From: Marispirochaeta sp.
GTDB taxonomy: Bacteria > Spirochaetota > Spirochaetia > JC444 > Marispirochaetaceae
Direction of reading: 5' to 3'
Length of the DNA stretch: 64,000 bases
NCBI RefSeq assembly: GCF_963668165.1
Contig: NZ_OY764213.1
Span: 203,977-267,976 of the forward strand
The position numbers and the translations under genes were made by a program. Of this stretch, positions 8,249 to 16,551 are shown one piece after another. The notes beneath the pieces were generated by a model. That model did not search any database, had not been told where the DNA came from, and worked only from the letters and a program-made list of their open reading frames with translations. Every line of letters begins with the position of its first letter. The first letter of the stretch is position 1.

Positions 8249-9489
8249 ATCAGTGTCCCAAACCGTGGGGATATTTTACGAATACGCATAGGCCGGAAGA
8301 TACTCTGCCGTAATCTTCATGGGAGTCACAATGCTGCGCAGCCATATCATTCTGTCGCTGGAAGACATCCGACACATTCTGCTGAAGAACCGCCGCCGGG
8401 TGAACAGCGTTTTCATCTCACTTTTGATCCGCTGTGCAAGAATCCCCGCTCGTTCTGCGTGGGTTATGGTGTTGTCTCCCTGCTTCGCTATCCGATAAGG
8501 TTTGCAGTAGTTGTGGTACAAGCGGTAGATGGCAAGCCGCTCCATGCAGTCGGACGCATTGCGGGCAAACCGGACTGTCTCCCGGGTATGATCTGCACTG
8601 TCCTTTCGTATTTCCCGGTCAAGATAATTGACACTGAATAGATCATTCCGCAGTGTCCGGGGTAATTTTGAGCTGATTCGCCGGTGGTGTATGCGCTTTT
8701 GGTCTTCGGCAGTAAGATCACGATACACTTTAGCATACTGCAGATGCTCATCAGTAAAGAGCTGAACACTGGAACAGGCACTTTGCTCCTGCAAATCGAG
8801 ACATACACGCACTAACTCCTGGAATGATCGATAAATACTTCTCCGATGCAGGTTGAACCTGGCCTGCATTTGTATGTTTCGTTTTTTCTGATACTCGGTC
8901 ATGCGTCCCTTTCTCCGCAAATGGGCATAGTCCAAGGAGAACCAGAACTGGGATTCCTTTCCAACCAGAAGGTTTATATTATTGGGAAAGTACTGGGACA
9001 GAACAAAGCTTTCAAATCCGTCGGCTGCCAGATCTTCGGTTAAATGGAGTTCTGCAGACAAGGAGGCGTGGATGGCGATTGCCTGCCGTGCAAGCCTGCT
9101 GATGCGGTTGGTGATTGTTGTCGGCGAGACCTTCAGAATGCGCGCGGTATCCCGGATTCCGGAGGAGGTAAAGAGATGGGAGAAGATTGTTCGGCAGGGA
9201 AGTTTTCTCTTTGCAAAAAAATCGATGCTGAAGGTTTGGGAAGAGAAGCCTGCACCGCAGTGTTTGCAGTGGAAACGCTGGATTTTTCCAAAGAGGCGGG
9301 ATTGGTAGCTGCCGTTTTTTACATACCAACCGGTGACAGATTGGTCGGAAGGGTGATTCTGACAGTCCCTGTTGGGACAAAATGGGGGACGAAACATGCT
9401 TGCAACTCCTTTTTTTCGCGGATCTACTGGTAAATACCAGCGATACAAGGAGTTTGCTTCAAATCATCCCCACGGTTCGGGACACTAGT
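8249..9489 (-). mobile_element. Insertion sequence with zinc-ribbon DDE transposase, likely parent of the MITEs
   Basis: About 1.24 kb, bounded by inverted repeats: AGTGTCCCAAACCGTGGGGAT-like left end from 8252 and its near-perfect inverse ending at 9486, each probably with three more bases, as in the MITEs. One transposase gene fills the interior. Unlike the MITEs, I find no matching 9-bp direct repeat at the two flanks (tcacatcat against taaggatta), so this copy may be old or have lost a flank by recombination. The family is not assigned; 9-bp duplications fit IS1-like elements. Confidence 0.85.
8276..9397 (-). CDS. Transposase with N-terminal zinc ribbon
   Basis: 373 residues from an ATG at 9397 that has AAGGAG eight bases upstream; an in-frame extension to 9448 lacks such a site. 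The N-terminal zinc ribbon has the Cys pairs CPNRDC and FHCKHCGAGF, followed by an HTH-like stretch (DTARILKVSPTTITNRISRL). The catalytic core shows candidates for the acidic triad: LAADGFESF, VQLFTDEHLQYAKVY, and a later Glu in SDCMERLAIYRLY. That arrangement resembles IS1-like transposases, but I cannot place it firmly. Uninterrupted, so it could act on the two MITEs. Confidence 0.8.
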   Translation of the reverse strand: MFRPPFCPNRDCQNHPSDQSVTGWYVKNGSYQSRLFGKIQRFHCKHCGAGFSSQTFSIDFFAKRKLPCRTIFSHLFTSSGIRDTARILKVSPTTITNRISRLARQAIAIHASLSAELHLTEDLAADGFESFVLSQYFPNNINLLVGKESQFWFSLDYAHLRRKGRMTEYQKKRNIQMQARFNLHRRSIYRSFQELVRVCLDLQEQSACSSVQLFTDEHLQYAKVYRDLTAEDQKRIHHRRISSKLPRTLRNDLFSVNYLDREIRKDSADHTRETVRFARNASDCMERLAIYRLYHNYCKPYRIAKQGDNTITHAERAGILAQRIKSEMKTLFTRRRFFSRMCRMSSSDRMIWLRSIVTPMKITAEYLPAYAYS

Positions 9490-9579
9490 TAAGGATTATT
9501 GCTGATCCGCTTGCCCGAGCCCATGTGAAATCCTATAATACTCATACAGTACACAATCCAGGAAGACAAGGAAACATCC

Positions 9580-10674
9580 ATGAGCTACCCGACACTGCTT
9601 TCACCCTTTCAAGTTGCTGACGTTACCCTGAAAAACAGAATTGTTATGCCTCCAATGGTAATCTGGAAGTCCGGCGAGGACGCCGAGGTCCGTGATATCC
9701 ATCGGAAGCACTACGCTTCAAGCGCCGGCCCTGGACTGATGATTGTTGAGGCCACCGCCGTATCGCCCGACGGAAAACTTCACAAGAACCAGCTGGGAAT
9801 CTTTGAAGACCGGCATATACAAGGTCTATCACGTCTTGCCGGAACCATTCGCAAAACCGGAGCGCTGCCGGGAATCCAGATTAATCACGCCGGAGGACGA
9901 TCCACTTCGGAATGGAACTGGGGGCTTCCTCCCCTTGCTCCCTCCACAGACGGCAGTATCAAACCCGACAGCCCTGAATGCCGAACCCTTACAATCGATG
10001 ATATCAAACGAATTCAGACAGATTTTGTTGCCGCTGCCAGGCGGGCGGTTACAGCCGGCTTTGAGTATATCGAGCTGCACTACGCCCACGGATATCTGGG
10101 CAGCCAGTTTCTCTCTCCTCTGACCAATACCAGGACCGACGAGTACGGCGGTAGTCTTGAGAATCGGCAGCGTTTTCTGATTGAAACCTACCGCGCCTGC
10201 CGGGATGCTGTTGGCGATTCGACTCTTTTAAGCTGCCGCCTGGGAATCATCGACAAGGATGAGGACGGCCTTAGCCTGGAAGAGGGTATCGACACAGCCT
10301 GCAGACTGGAAGCCGAAGGGGCCCCGATTTTGCACATATCCCGGGCTCATGGGGTTCCCGATTCTGTGCGTCCCGAGGGGAGCAGCTTCGATCCGCTGCT
10401 GCATCTGGCGGGAAAAGCGCGGCCGAAATTAAAAATACCCGTCATCGGTATCGGCGGAATCCTTACACCTGCGGAAGCGGAGCGGGCTGTAAACAAAGGG
10501 GTCACCGATCTTGCGGCAGTGGGACGGGGAATCCTGGCAGATCCCCAGTGGGCATTGAAAGTGATTAAAGATGCAGAAGATTCCATACACATCTGCCGTC
10601 GCTGTAATCCGTGTTTCTGGTATAAAACTCCGGAAAAGTGTCCTTCCCGGATTGCAGCGGGGAATACGATCTGA
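9580..10674 (+). CDS. Old-yellow-enzyme family FMN oxidoreductase
   Basis: 364-residue TIM-barrel NAD(P)H:flavin oxidoreductase. It begins YPTLLSPFQVADVTLKNRIVMPPM, the usual OYE N-terminus, and carries GIQINHAGG near residue 105, ELHYAHGYLGSQFLSPLTN near 165 and NTRTDEYGGSLENRQRF, which line the FMN and substrate pocket, plus GIGGILTPAEAE and VGRGILADP for the phosphate site. The C-terminal CRRCNPCFW has a short Cys cluster but the protein lacks the large Fe-S/FAD half of 2,4-dienoyl-CoA reductase. Substrate unknown; enoate reduction is typical. First of three closely spaced genes. Confidence 0.9.
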   Translation: MSYPTLLSPFQVADVTLKNRIVMPPMVIWKSGEDAEVRDIHRKHYASSAGPGLMIVEATAVSPDGKLHKNQLGIFEDRHIQGLSRLAGTIRKTGALPGIQINHAGGRSTSEWNWGLPPLAPSTDGSIKPDSPECRTLTIDDIKRIQTDFVAAARRAVTAGFEYIELHYAHGYLGSQFLSPLTNTRTDEYGGSLENRQRFLIETYRACRDAVGDSTLLSCRLGIIDKDEDGLSLEEGIDTACRLEAEGAPILHISRAHGVPDSVRPEGSSFDPLLHLAGKARPKLKIPVIGIGGILTPAEAERAVNKGVTDLAAVGRGILADPQWALKVIKDAEDSIHICRRCNPCFWYKTPEKCPSRIAAGNTI

Positions 10675-10677
10675 CCA

Positions 10678-11178
10678 ATGAGCAGAGAAGCCATGAAGAA
10701 TCTTGATGAGCTGAAGATCCGGTCTCCCGGAATAGACGATCTTGCGGCGATTTTCCATATCGGCGAGAGGGTTTTTACTTCCCAGAATTATTCCAACCTG
10801 TACCGTACCTGGGACGAATACGAGGTCACAAACCTCTTTAATTCCGAATCAGAGCACATGCTGGTGGCGGACCTGAACCGCAGGGTAATCGGTTTTGCAA
10901 TGGGAACAACTATAGAAAAGGCCCGATCGGCCTGGACCTATGGTCATCTGCTGTGGCTCGGGGTGGACCCCGCCTTCGCCGCCCGGGGTATCGGGGGAAT
11001 GCTTTTTGACCGGTTTCGTAAAATCATGGAAGAAGAGGGAATCCGCATGCTCCTGGTGGACACCCAGGCCGATAACGAAGAGGCCATCCGCTTCTTTGAG
11101 CGCAGAGGATTTGAGAATCCGGTTGACCACATTTACATGACCCTTAACCTGCAGAATTACCAGAAGGAGTCCCGCTGA
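10678..11178 (+). CDS. GNAT-family N-acetyltransferase (RimI-like)
   Basis: 166 residues. The acetyl-CoA motif A reads WLGVDPAFAARGIGGMLFDRF (Q/RxxGxG/A as ARGIGG), preceded by VIGFAMGTT and followed by LLVDTQADNEEAIRFFERRGF, typical of the RimI group that modifies amino termini or small amines. It begins three bases after the previous stop and overlaps the next gene (TGATG). Starts at 10678 and 10693 are both possible. Joint transcription with the M20 peptidase suggests amino acid or peptide metabolism. Confidence 0.88.
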   Translation: MSREAMKNLDELKIRSPGIDDLAAIFHIGERVFTSQNYSNLYRTWDEYEVTNLFNSESEHMLVADLNRRVIGFAMGTTIEKARSAWTYGHLLWLGVDPAFAARGIGGMLFDRFRKIMEEEGIRMLLVDTQADNEEAIRFFERRGFENPVDHIYMTLNLQNYQKESR

Positions 11179-12284
11179 TGGCAGAATTCCAGGTAGCCCG
11201 CAAACGGCTCTACTCACTCTTTAAGGATATGGTGGACATATACAGCCCCTCCGGCAAGGAGGAGGAGCTGACGGATTACCTTGAAGAATATCTGCGTCAG
11301 CGGGGACTCACCGTGCGCCGGCAAACGGTGGACGAAGGAAGAGACAACCTGATAATAGGTTCCGGGACCATAACGGAGGACCTGCTCTTTCTGGGGCACA
11401 TAGATACCGTTCCCGCCTTTGATATTGAACAGTTCGAGTTCAGTCAGTCAGGAGGCCGCTGTTACGGCCTGGGCACCGCTGACATGAAAAGCGGCTGCGC
11501 TGCAATGATCGAGGGTTTCATCAGTGCCCAGGAGAAAGGCTACTTGCCGGAAACCGCCACCCTTGCGCTGGTTGTCGGTGAGGAAGAGAGCGGTGACGGG
11601 ACCACCGCGCTGCTGGAAAAGTTCAGCTTTAAGGAAGCCCTGGTGGCGGAACCCACAGGGCTTCAGCCCTGTCTGGAACATTTTGGTTATGTGGAAATGC
11701 TGGTACGGACCTACGGGTACCGCCGCCATGCAGCCATGGCCAGCCGGGAGACCAACGCCGTCCGCTGTATGCTCAATTATCTTTTGCGCCTGGAAGACCG
11801 AATCGAGGAAGAAGCGGAAACACGCATCAATATCCGGGACCTCCACAGTTCCGAGTCCGGCTTTGCGGTCCCCGACCAGTGTGCCGCCGCGGTGGATCTG
11901 CACATTCCTCCGGGTTTTGCCTCCAGTGATTACGCCGCTGTCCTGCAGGAATTTTCCATCGAGCATCTGAACACCACCGGAGCCTCCCATTACGAAATTG
12001 AATTCCCGACCCGTACCGACGGGTTTATTATAAAAGAATCCGCCTCCCTGGTGGAAACTCTCAAGCACGTCTACCGGGAATCGAGCATAGACTGGAAACC
12101 CGCCGCGTTCCGCAGCCACTCCGATGCCAATCTTTTACGGGATTCCGGCTGCGGCGCCCTGATCCTCGGGCCGGGACAGCTTTCTCTGGCTCATACCATC
12201 GATGAATCCGTAGACTTTGAAGAGGTGGTCCGGGCCTCCCGGATTTACACCATGCTGCTGAAGAGCCTAGGAATTTCGTCATAG
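11178..12284 (+). CDS. M20 family metallopeptidase / amidohydrolase
   Basis: 368 residues with the M20 di-zinc motifs in order: FLGHIDTVPA (metal His and Asp near residue 75), GLGTADMKSG (bridging Asp near 100), GEEESGDGT (general base Glu pair near 135) and a late His in SLAHTID. A lid domain with the expected inserted region lies between. Relatives hydrolyse N-acyl amino acids or dipeptides (ArgE, DapE, LysK, CPG2); LysK-like length fits, but the substrate cannot be told. Its ATG overlaps the stop of the acetyltransferase, which may act in the same acyl-amino-acid chemistry. Confidence 0.88.
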   Translation: MAEFQVARKRLYSLFKDMVDIYSPSGKEEELTDYLEEYLRQRGLTVRRQTVDEGRDNLIIGSGTITEDLLFLGHIDTVPAFDIEQFEFSQSGGRCYGLGTADMKSGCAAMIEGFISAQEKGYLPETATLALVVGEEESGDGTTALLEKFSFKEALVAEPTGLQPCLEHFGYVEMLVRTYGYRRHAAMASRETNAVRCMLNYLLRLEDRIEEEAETRINIRDLHSSESGFAVPDQCAAAVDLHIPPGFASSDYAAVLQEFSIEHLNTTGASHYEIEFPTRTDGFIIKESASLVETLKHVYRESSIDWKPAAFRSHSDANLLRDSGCGALILGPGQLSLAHTIDESVDFEEVVRASRIYTMLLKSLGISS

Positions 12285-12377
12285 TTTGTCATAGACTAAA
12301 AAATCATACAGATTTCCGATTCCTCATAATCAACCGGAACCTTAGGGTAGGAGCATCACAACGCCTTGGAGGATAAC

Positions 12378-12986
12378 ATGAAGGCTACCTACCGTGTTGG
12401 TATTATTTTGAGTGTAATTGCAGTATTGGCAGCACCCCTGCCCTGCCAGTCTCCGCCGGACCATAAAGCATCAGCATTATGGTCGGTCCAGCTGGAAGCC
12501 GGGGCCGGGAACAGCGGAGGAGAAGGCACACTGGAGTATGGTGCCGCCGTCAGCCGTGAAATCCGACACTGGCTGGACATCGGCGCAGCTGTTCGGGGTT
12601 TGAGCCGGATAGACCACGGAATGAAGGATAACCTGAGCAGGGAGTACCACATGGAAACTGCTTACGCGGCACTGCGCCTGCGGCCGAAGATGGAACCTGT
12701 GCCGGGAGTAGAGCTTGCCATGCCGCTGGAAATGGGCTCCGGTATGCTTACCTACCGCTATGAACATGAATATGCCGAGGATATGCGCTGGAGCGAGGAG
12801 ATCCTCGATCAGCTGAACTACGCAGTCTATTCCGCCGGCATAGAGAGCCTGTTCCGCCTGGTCCGCCATTATTCCCTGGTAATCCGCGGCGGATACAGGA
12901 TAACCAGCCCCATCCGAACCGATCTTGCAGAAACCGATGAACTTTCCGGATTCTGGAGCGATCTGGGGGTCTCGTACCGATTTTAG
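12378..12986 (+). CDS. Small outer-membrane beta-barrel protein
   Basis: 202 residues starting at ATG 12378, five bases behind GGAGG. Signal peptide GIILSVIAVLAAPLPCQS, then alternating amphipathic strands and a C-terminus ending SDLGVSYRF, with the final Phe expected for barrel insertion by BamA. Function unknown; no Cys lipobox in the right place. An intergenic stretch of 93 bases separates it from the peptidase, so it probably has its own promoter. Confidence 0.7.
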   Translation: MKATYRVGIILSVIAVLAAPLPCQSPPDHKASALWSVQLEAGAGNSGGEGTLEYGAAVSREIRHWLDIGAAVRGLSRIDHGMKDNLSREYHMETAYAALRLRPKMEPVPGVELAMPLEMGSGMLTYRYEHEYAEDMRWSEEILDQLNYAVYSAGIESLFRLVRHYSLVIRGGYRITSPIRTDLAETDELSGFWSDLGVSYRF

Positions 12987-13066
12987 ATATCCGGATGCCC
13001 GCCTGTATACCCGGGTTGGAAAGGCTATTTACAGGCTCTCCGCCCTGACGTCCTATTCTTCCTGAT

Positions 13067-14148
13067 ATGCGGCATCTTGTGCTGTTTCTCTACTTTCTGT
13101 TTCTCTCCTCAGGTTTCGCGGGAATCATCATGATCACCGTACTATGGAGACGTTTAGGCCACCTGTTTCTTGGATGGATAGCCGCGGTCCTTGCGACCTT
13201 CACGGTCTGGCTTCTGATAAGCGCGGTAATCTATTACATTGAACACATTGTACATTTTTCCACGGGACGGTTCCTGGGCCCCTTCAATCTGCTGATGGGT
13301 ACTCTGGCTTACATCTTTCTGTTGTGCGCCAGATTGAGCTCTCCCGTCCCCATAAAAAAGGCAGAGTTTATTATTGCGCTTTCTCCCATGCTGCTGTATT
13401 ACCTTCTTCTGGTACTTGGAGGTACCGCGGTACCCGCCATCTTTACTCTTGCCAAAACCCACCCTCTTCCATTCATGGTTCTCAATGTGGCCGCCGGTTC
13501 GATCTTTGTTTTTTACATCGGCCGCGGGTTTCTGCAGGCCGCCGGCAACGTACAACAGGAAACAGCCTCGTTTATCCTGCGCTGGTACGGTTTTTCACTG
13601 CTGATATTCGGTGCCGCCATTCTGGTGTTGAGCCTGGGACTGGCCCTGTTGGGCATCCAGGCAGGTCCGGTGGTAATGCTGGAGTTCTTTTTCTTTTTCC
13701 TCCTGAATATGGTTACCGTAACCGCCTTTATCCGCTACCTGATGCGGCCTAATGCTTTTGTAGTGTCCCGAACCGTGGGGATGGATAATCTTCAGTCCGC
13801 TAAAATACCGGAAAATTGGATAAAATTCCGACAGGACAATAGATTTGAATGTAATTCCTGGATATTCAAAGGTTTATCGTAACTCTATCCCCACGGTTCT
13901 GAACACTACTTAATGCTTTCATAGAAGAGGGTAGAATCAGCGAGCAGTTTCTAAAGGAGTTCAGAATATCCGGGCGCGAAGCCGAAGTTATCGAGATGCT
14001 CTCCCGGGGTATGAGCAACAAGGAGATTGCAGACCGCCTCTGTGTCAGTTTTCCAACCATAAGGACCCATGTTTACAACATTTTTAAAAAGACCGGCGCT
14101 TCCAGCAGGGTTGAACTGCTGCGGATTGCCTCGAGCTACCGTCAGTAG
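13067..14148 (+). pseudogene. Membrane LuxR-family regulator interrupted by MITE
   Basis: The first part encodes about seven hydrophobic helices (LVLFLYFLFLSSGFAGIIM ... VTAFIRYLMRPNAF). After the MITE the frame resumes as IEEGRISEQFLKEFRISGREAEVIEML and a LuxR/GerE helix-turn-helix, SNKEIADRLCVSFPTIRTHV, ending at 14148. Deleting the MITE and one 9-bp target copy gives an uninterrupted 7TM-LuxR protein of about 306 residues, an architecture common in spirochaetes. As it stands, the membrane half would run on into the MITE and stop at 13882, separated from its DNA-binding domain. The intact protein was probably an inner-membrane sensor and transcription factor. Confidence 0.9.
13759..13910. 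mobile_element. 152-bp MITE, copy 2, with 9-bp target duplication
   Basis: Base-for-base the same as the element at 702-853 as far as I can compare. The target duplication is taatgcttt at 13750-13758 and 13911-13919. It lies between the membrane and DNA-binding halves of the LuxR-type gene. Identity between copies and clean duplications point to recent transposition. Confidence 0.95.
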
Positions 14149-14285
14149 GGAGATATCACAGGTAATGTGTTCACATGACAGGGGGAATGTTGATTCATGA
14201 GGCTTCTGTTATGCTGGTTCTTTTGAACGGTATGCGTCTGCTGCGGCTTGCCGCGTGAGAGCCGACCGCAACTCCTTTGAGAGGG

Positions 14286-15542
14286 TCAGTCCTCCGAGCG
14301 AAAACGCACCAGGGGATACACCAGGGCCGGGATAAGAGCAATCAGCAACATAGCAGGTCCCAGGCCAAAACGGTCGGCTATAAGACCGAAAAGGGGAGAA
14401 AAAGCGGCAACCATTAGAGTCTTGAGCTGGCTTTCTCCGGAGAGTCCAGTAGCCATAACGGAACCCTTTATACGGTCGCTGACAAACCCAAGGGTAGCAG
14501 GGCGGCGGAGATTCTCCAGCAGATAGTAGATTACAAAAAGTGTAACCGCAAGAGCCGGAATACCCGCGTTCAGAAAAACAGCGATCCCCAGAATAGCAAG
14601 AACACCGCTGATGTAGGTTACATTGAGCCCCGCAATTCTGTTCGGAAATAATGAATGAAACCGGGATGCCCGGCTGCTGGCGACACTGGTTAGCAGGTAG
14701 AGAATCGTATAGATCACCCCCGACATGATGGCAACCCGCTTGTTCCCCTCCAGAGCGGTAAAAAACGGCAGCGCCAGGGCCAGATTCTTGAGTATGGGCT
14801 GAACGTAATCCTTGACGGTTTTAAATACTCCGTCAAAAAGGCTGGAATTGATCAGAGCCCGCCGAATCTTCGGTTCGGTGAACAGTCCGATAAAGTTCTT
14901 TACCGTGGCAACCACATCCTTCCAGCCCTTTTCCCGTTGTTCTTCGCTGCATTCTTCCTCATCGCAGGAAAAATCCAGTTCCCGCGGGTAGCTGGCAATA
15001 AGGGCCATTCCCGCCAGATAAGGAACAATGCTCCAGAGAAAAACCGAACGGTAGCTGCCGGAAAAGAAAACCAGCAGTGCAGCGATAATAGCGGAAATCG
15101 CCGACCCCCGCTGTGACCATGCCCTGGTATTCCCATAGTAAGCTACTTTCTTGTCGGCCATGTTGTGAATATTTAAATATTCCATAATCATTGCCTTGTG
15201 GGTACCGGAGCGGAAGCTCTCTCCCAAGGCAAAGAAAACCATGGCGCCGATATATACCCAATAGGATGGAAACAGGTAAAACAGGGCGAAACTGACGATA
15301 TAGAATCCGAAGGCAAAAAGCATCGCACTGCGGCGTCCAAGAGTATCAGCGATAATACCGGTGGGAATCTCGGTGATATTGGTTATGATTTCCCGTACAG
15401 AGTAGAGCACACCTATCTGGAAAAAGCTGATTCCCATCTCCCGAAAAAAAAGTATCAGGAAGGGATCAAAGAATTGCAGGTTTTTTACAAAACCGTAGAG
15501 AGAAAATTTCCAGTACTGCAGGTCCCGTTTGAACTCCGTCAT
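14286..15542 (-). CDS. MFS transporter
   Basis: 418 residues from ATG 15542, behind AAGGAG; the longer frame to 15620 overlaps the upstream gene and is not needed. About twelve hydrophobic segments, with the loop motif IADTLGRRSAM near residue 68 (DxxGRR, the MFS loop 2-3 signature) and again LIADRFGLG near the end. N-terminus reads LQYWKFSLYGFVKNLQFFDPFLILFFREMG, like the subgroup related to tetracycline and H+ antiporters in clostridia. Substrate unknown. Its start overlaps the stop of the EamA gene (ATGA), so the two exporters are translated together. Confidence 0.88.
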   Translation of the reverse strand: MTEFKRDLQYWKFSLYGFVKNLQFFDPFLILFFREMGISFFQIGVLYSVREIITNITEIPTGIIADTLGRRSAMLFAFGFYIVSFALFYLFPSYWVYIGAMVFFALGESFRSGTHKAMIMEYLNIHNMADKKVAYYGNTRAWSQRGSAISAIIAALLVFFSGSYRSVFLWSIVPYLAGMALIASYPRELDFSCDEEECSEEQREKGWKDVVATVKNFIGLFTEPKIRRALINSSLFDGVFKTVKDYVQPILKNLALALPFFTALEGNKRVAIMSGVIYTILYLLTSVASSRASRFHSLFPNRIAGLNVTYISGVLAILGIAVFLNAGIPALAVTLFVIYYLLENLRRPATLGFVSDRIKGSVMATGLSGESQLKTLMVAAFSPLFGLIADRFGLGPAMLLIALIPALVYPLVRFRSED

Positions 15543-16462
15543 CGGGTACTCCTTCTTGCGGGATAAAAAAAGTAGATAATTGCCGCGGCTATTAAAACCA
15601 TACCGCCGAACACCGGCCAACTGGGATCATCTCCCGGGATAATCAGCCAGCTCAAAGCCGCTCCAGCGACGGGAATCAGGAATTGCCAGATACCGACTAT
15701 CGAAACCTTCTCTCCCCGGACGGATAAAAGGTGGAACCAGATTGAGAAAGCAGCGGCGGACAGAAAACCAAGATAGCTAAGGGCTCCCCAGAAGACAGGC
15801 GCTGCCGGAAAGACAAAAGACCCTTCGACAAAACGGGAGATTACCAACAGCATCAGTCCTCCAAAAATAAACTGGGAACTGGTCAGAACCATGGAGTTCA
15901 TCCTGCCCCGTGAATGATATACGACTATCTGCCCGAGGACATTCGCAAAGCTCGCCATGAGCATAAGGAGAATACCGATCAACTCCGAACCCCCGATTTC
16001 GCCGGAGACACCGCCGTTGCGGGTCACGCTTAAAAGGACGATTCCGGCAAATCCAATAACAAGACTTACCACCATTCGCCGACCCATTTTGTCATCCTTA
16101 AGCAGAACATGGGCCGCTAAAGCAGCCCACAGGGGAAGCATACCGTTAACAACAGCCCCTACCGAGCCTGGAACCAGACTAAGGGAGAGGAAAAACAGAG
16201 AATAGAGCAGCACTGTCTGGAATATTCCAACCTTGAAAGGCAGCAGCGGAGAACTCAGCAGCTCCCGCAGGTATCTGCGGGGAGAGCCTGCAAGGGGAAT
16301 CAACAAAAGCCCTGCAAGGGTAAAACGCAACCCGGCAAAGAAAAGGGGAGGAGCATAGTGCAGACCTGTTTTAACGCCGGCAAACGCGCTGGACCAGAGC
16401 AGACAGGAAATTACAGCCAGGACCCAGGACGGCATTCTGTATGCGTGCTCGGAATTGGACAC
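15539..16462 (-). CDS. EamA/DMT-superfamily permease
   Basis: 307 residues with ten hydrophobic segments in two repeated EamA halves (SCLLWSSAFAGVKTGLHYAPP in the first; LGFLSAAAFSIWFHLLSVRGEKVS in the second). Family members usually export amino acids or other metabolites. ATG at 16462; it overlaps the MFS start. No specific substrate can be named. Confidence 0.88.
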   Translation of the reverse strand: MSNSEHAYRMPSWVLAVISCLLWSSAFAGVKTGLHYAPPLFFAGLRFTLAGLLLIPLAGSPRRYLRELLSSPLLPFKVGIFQTVLLYSLFFLSLSLVPGSVGAVVNGMLPLWAALAAHVLLKDDKMGRRMVVSLVIGFAGIVLLSVTRNGGVSGEIGGSELIGILLMLMASFANVLGQIVVYHSRGRMNSMVLTSSQFIFGGLMLLVISRFVEGSFVFPAAPVFWGALSYLGFLSAAAFSIWFHLLSVRGEKVSIVGIWQFLIPVAGAALSWLIIPGDDPSWPVFGGMVLIAAAIIYFFYPARRSTR

Positions 16463-16551
16463 GATGATTCCTTTAAATGTATGTTAAAAAATGAATGATA
16501 GAGTAAGAAGCGAGAAAAATCAATGATTGGAGCTTTTCATGATTCCAGCAC

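Noticed and set aside
8249..9489. Target duplication at the transposase element
   Set aside because: Nine-base flanks at the most likely ends do not match; no alternative spacing gave a duplicate.
11448..12119. 223-codon open frame antisense to the M20 peptidase gene
   Set aside because: Shadow frame; all motifs belong to the plus-strand peptidase.
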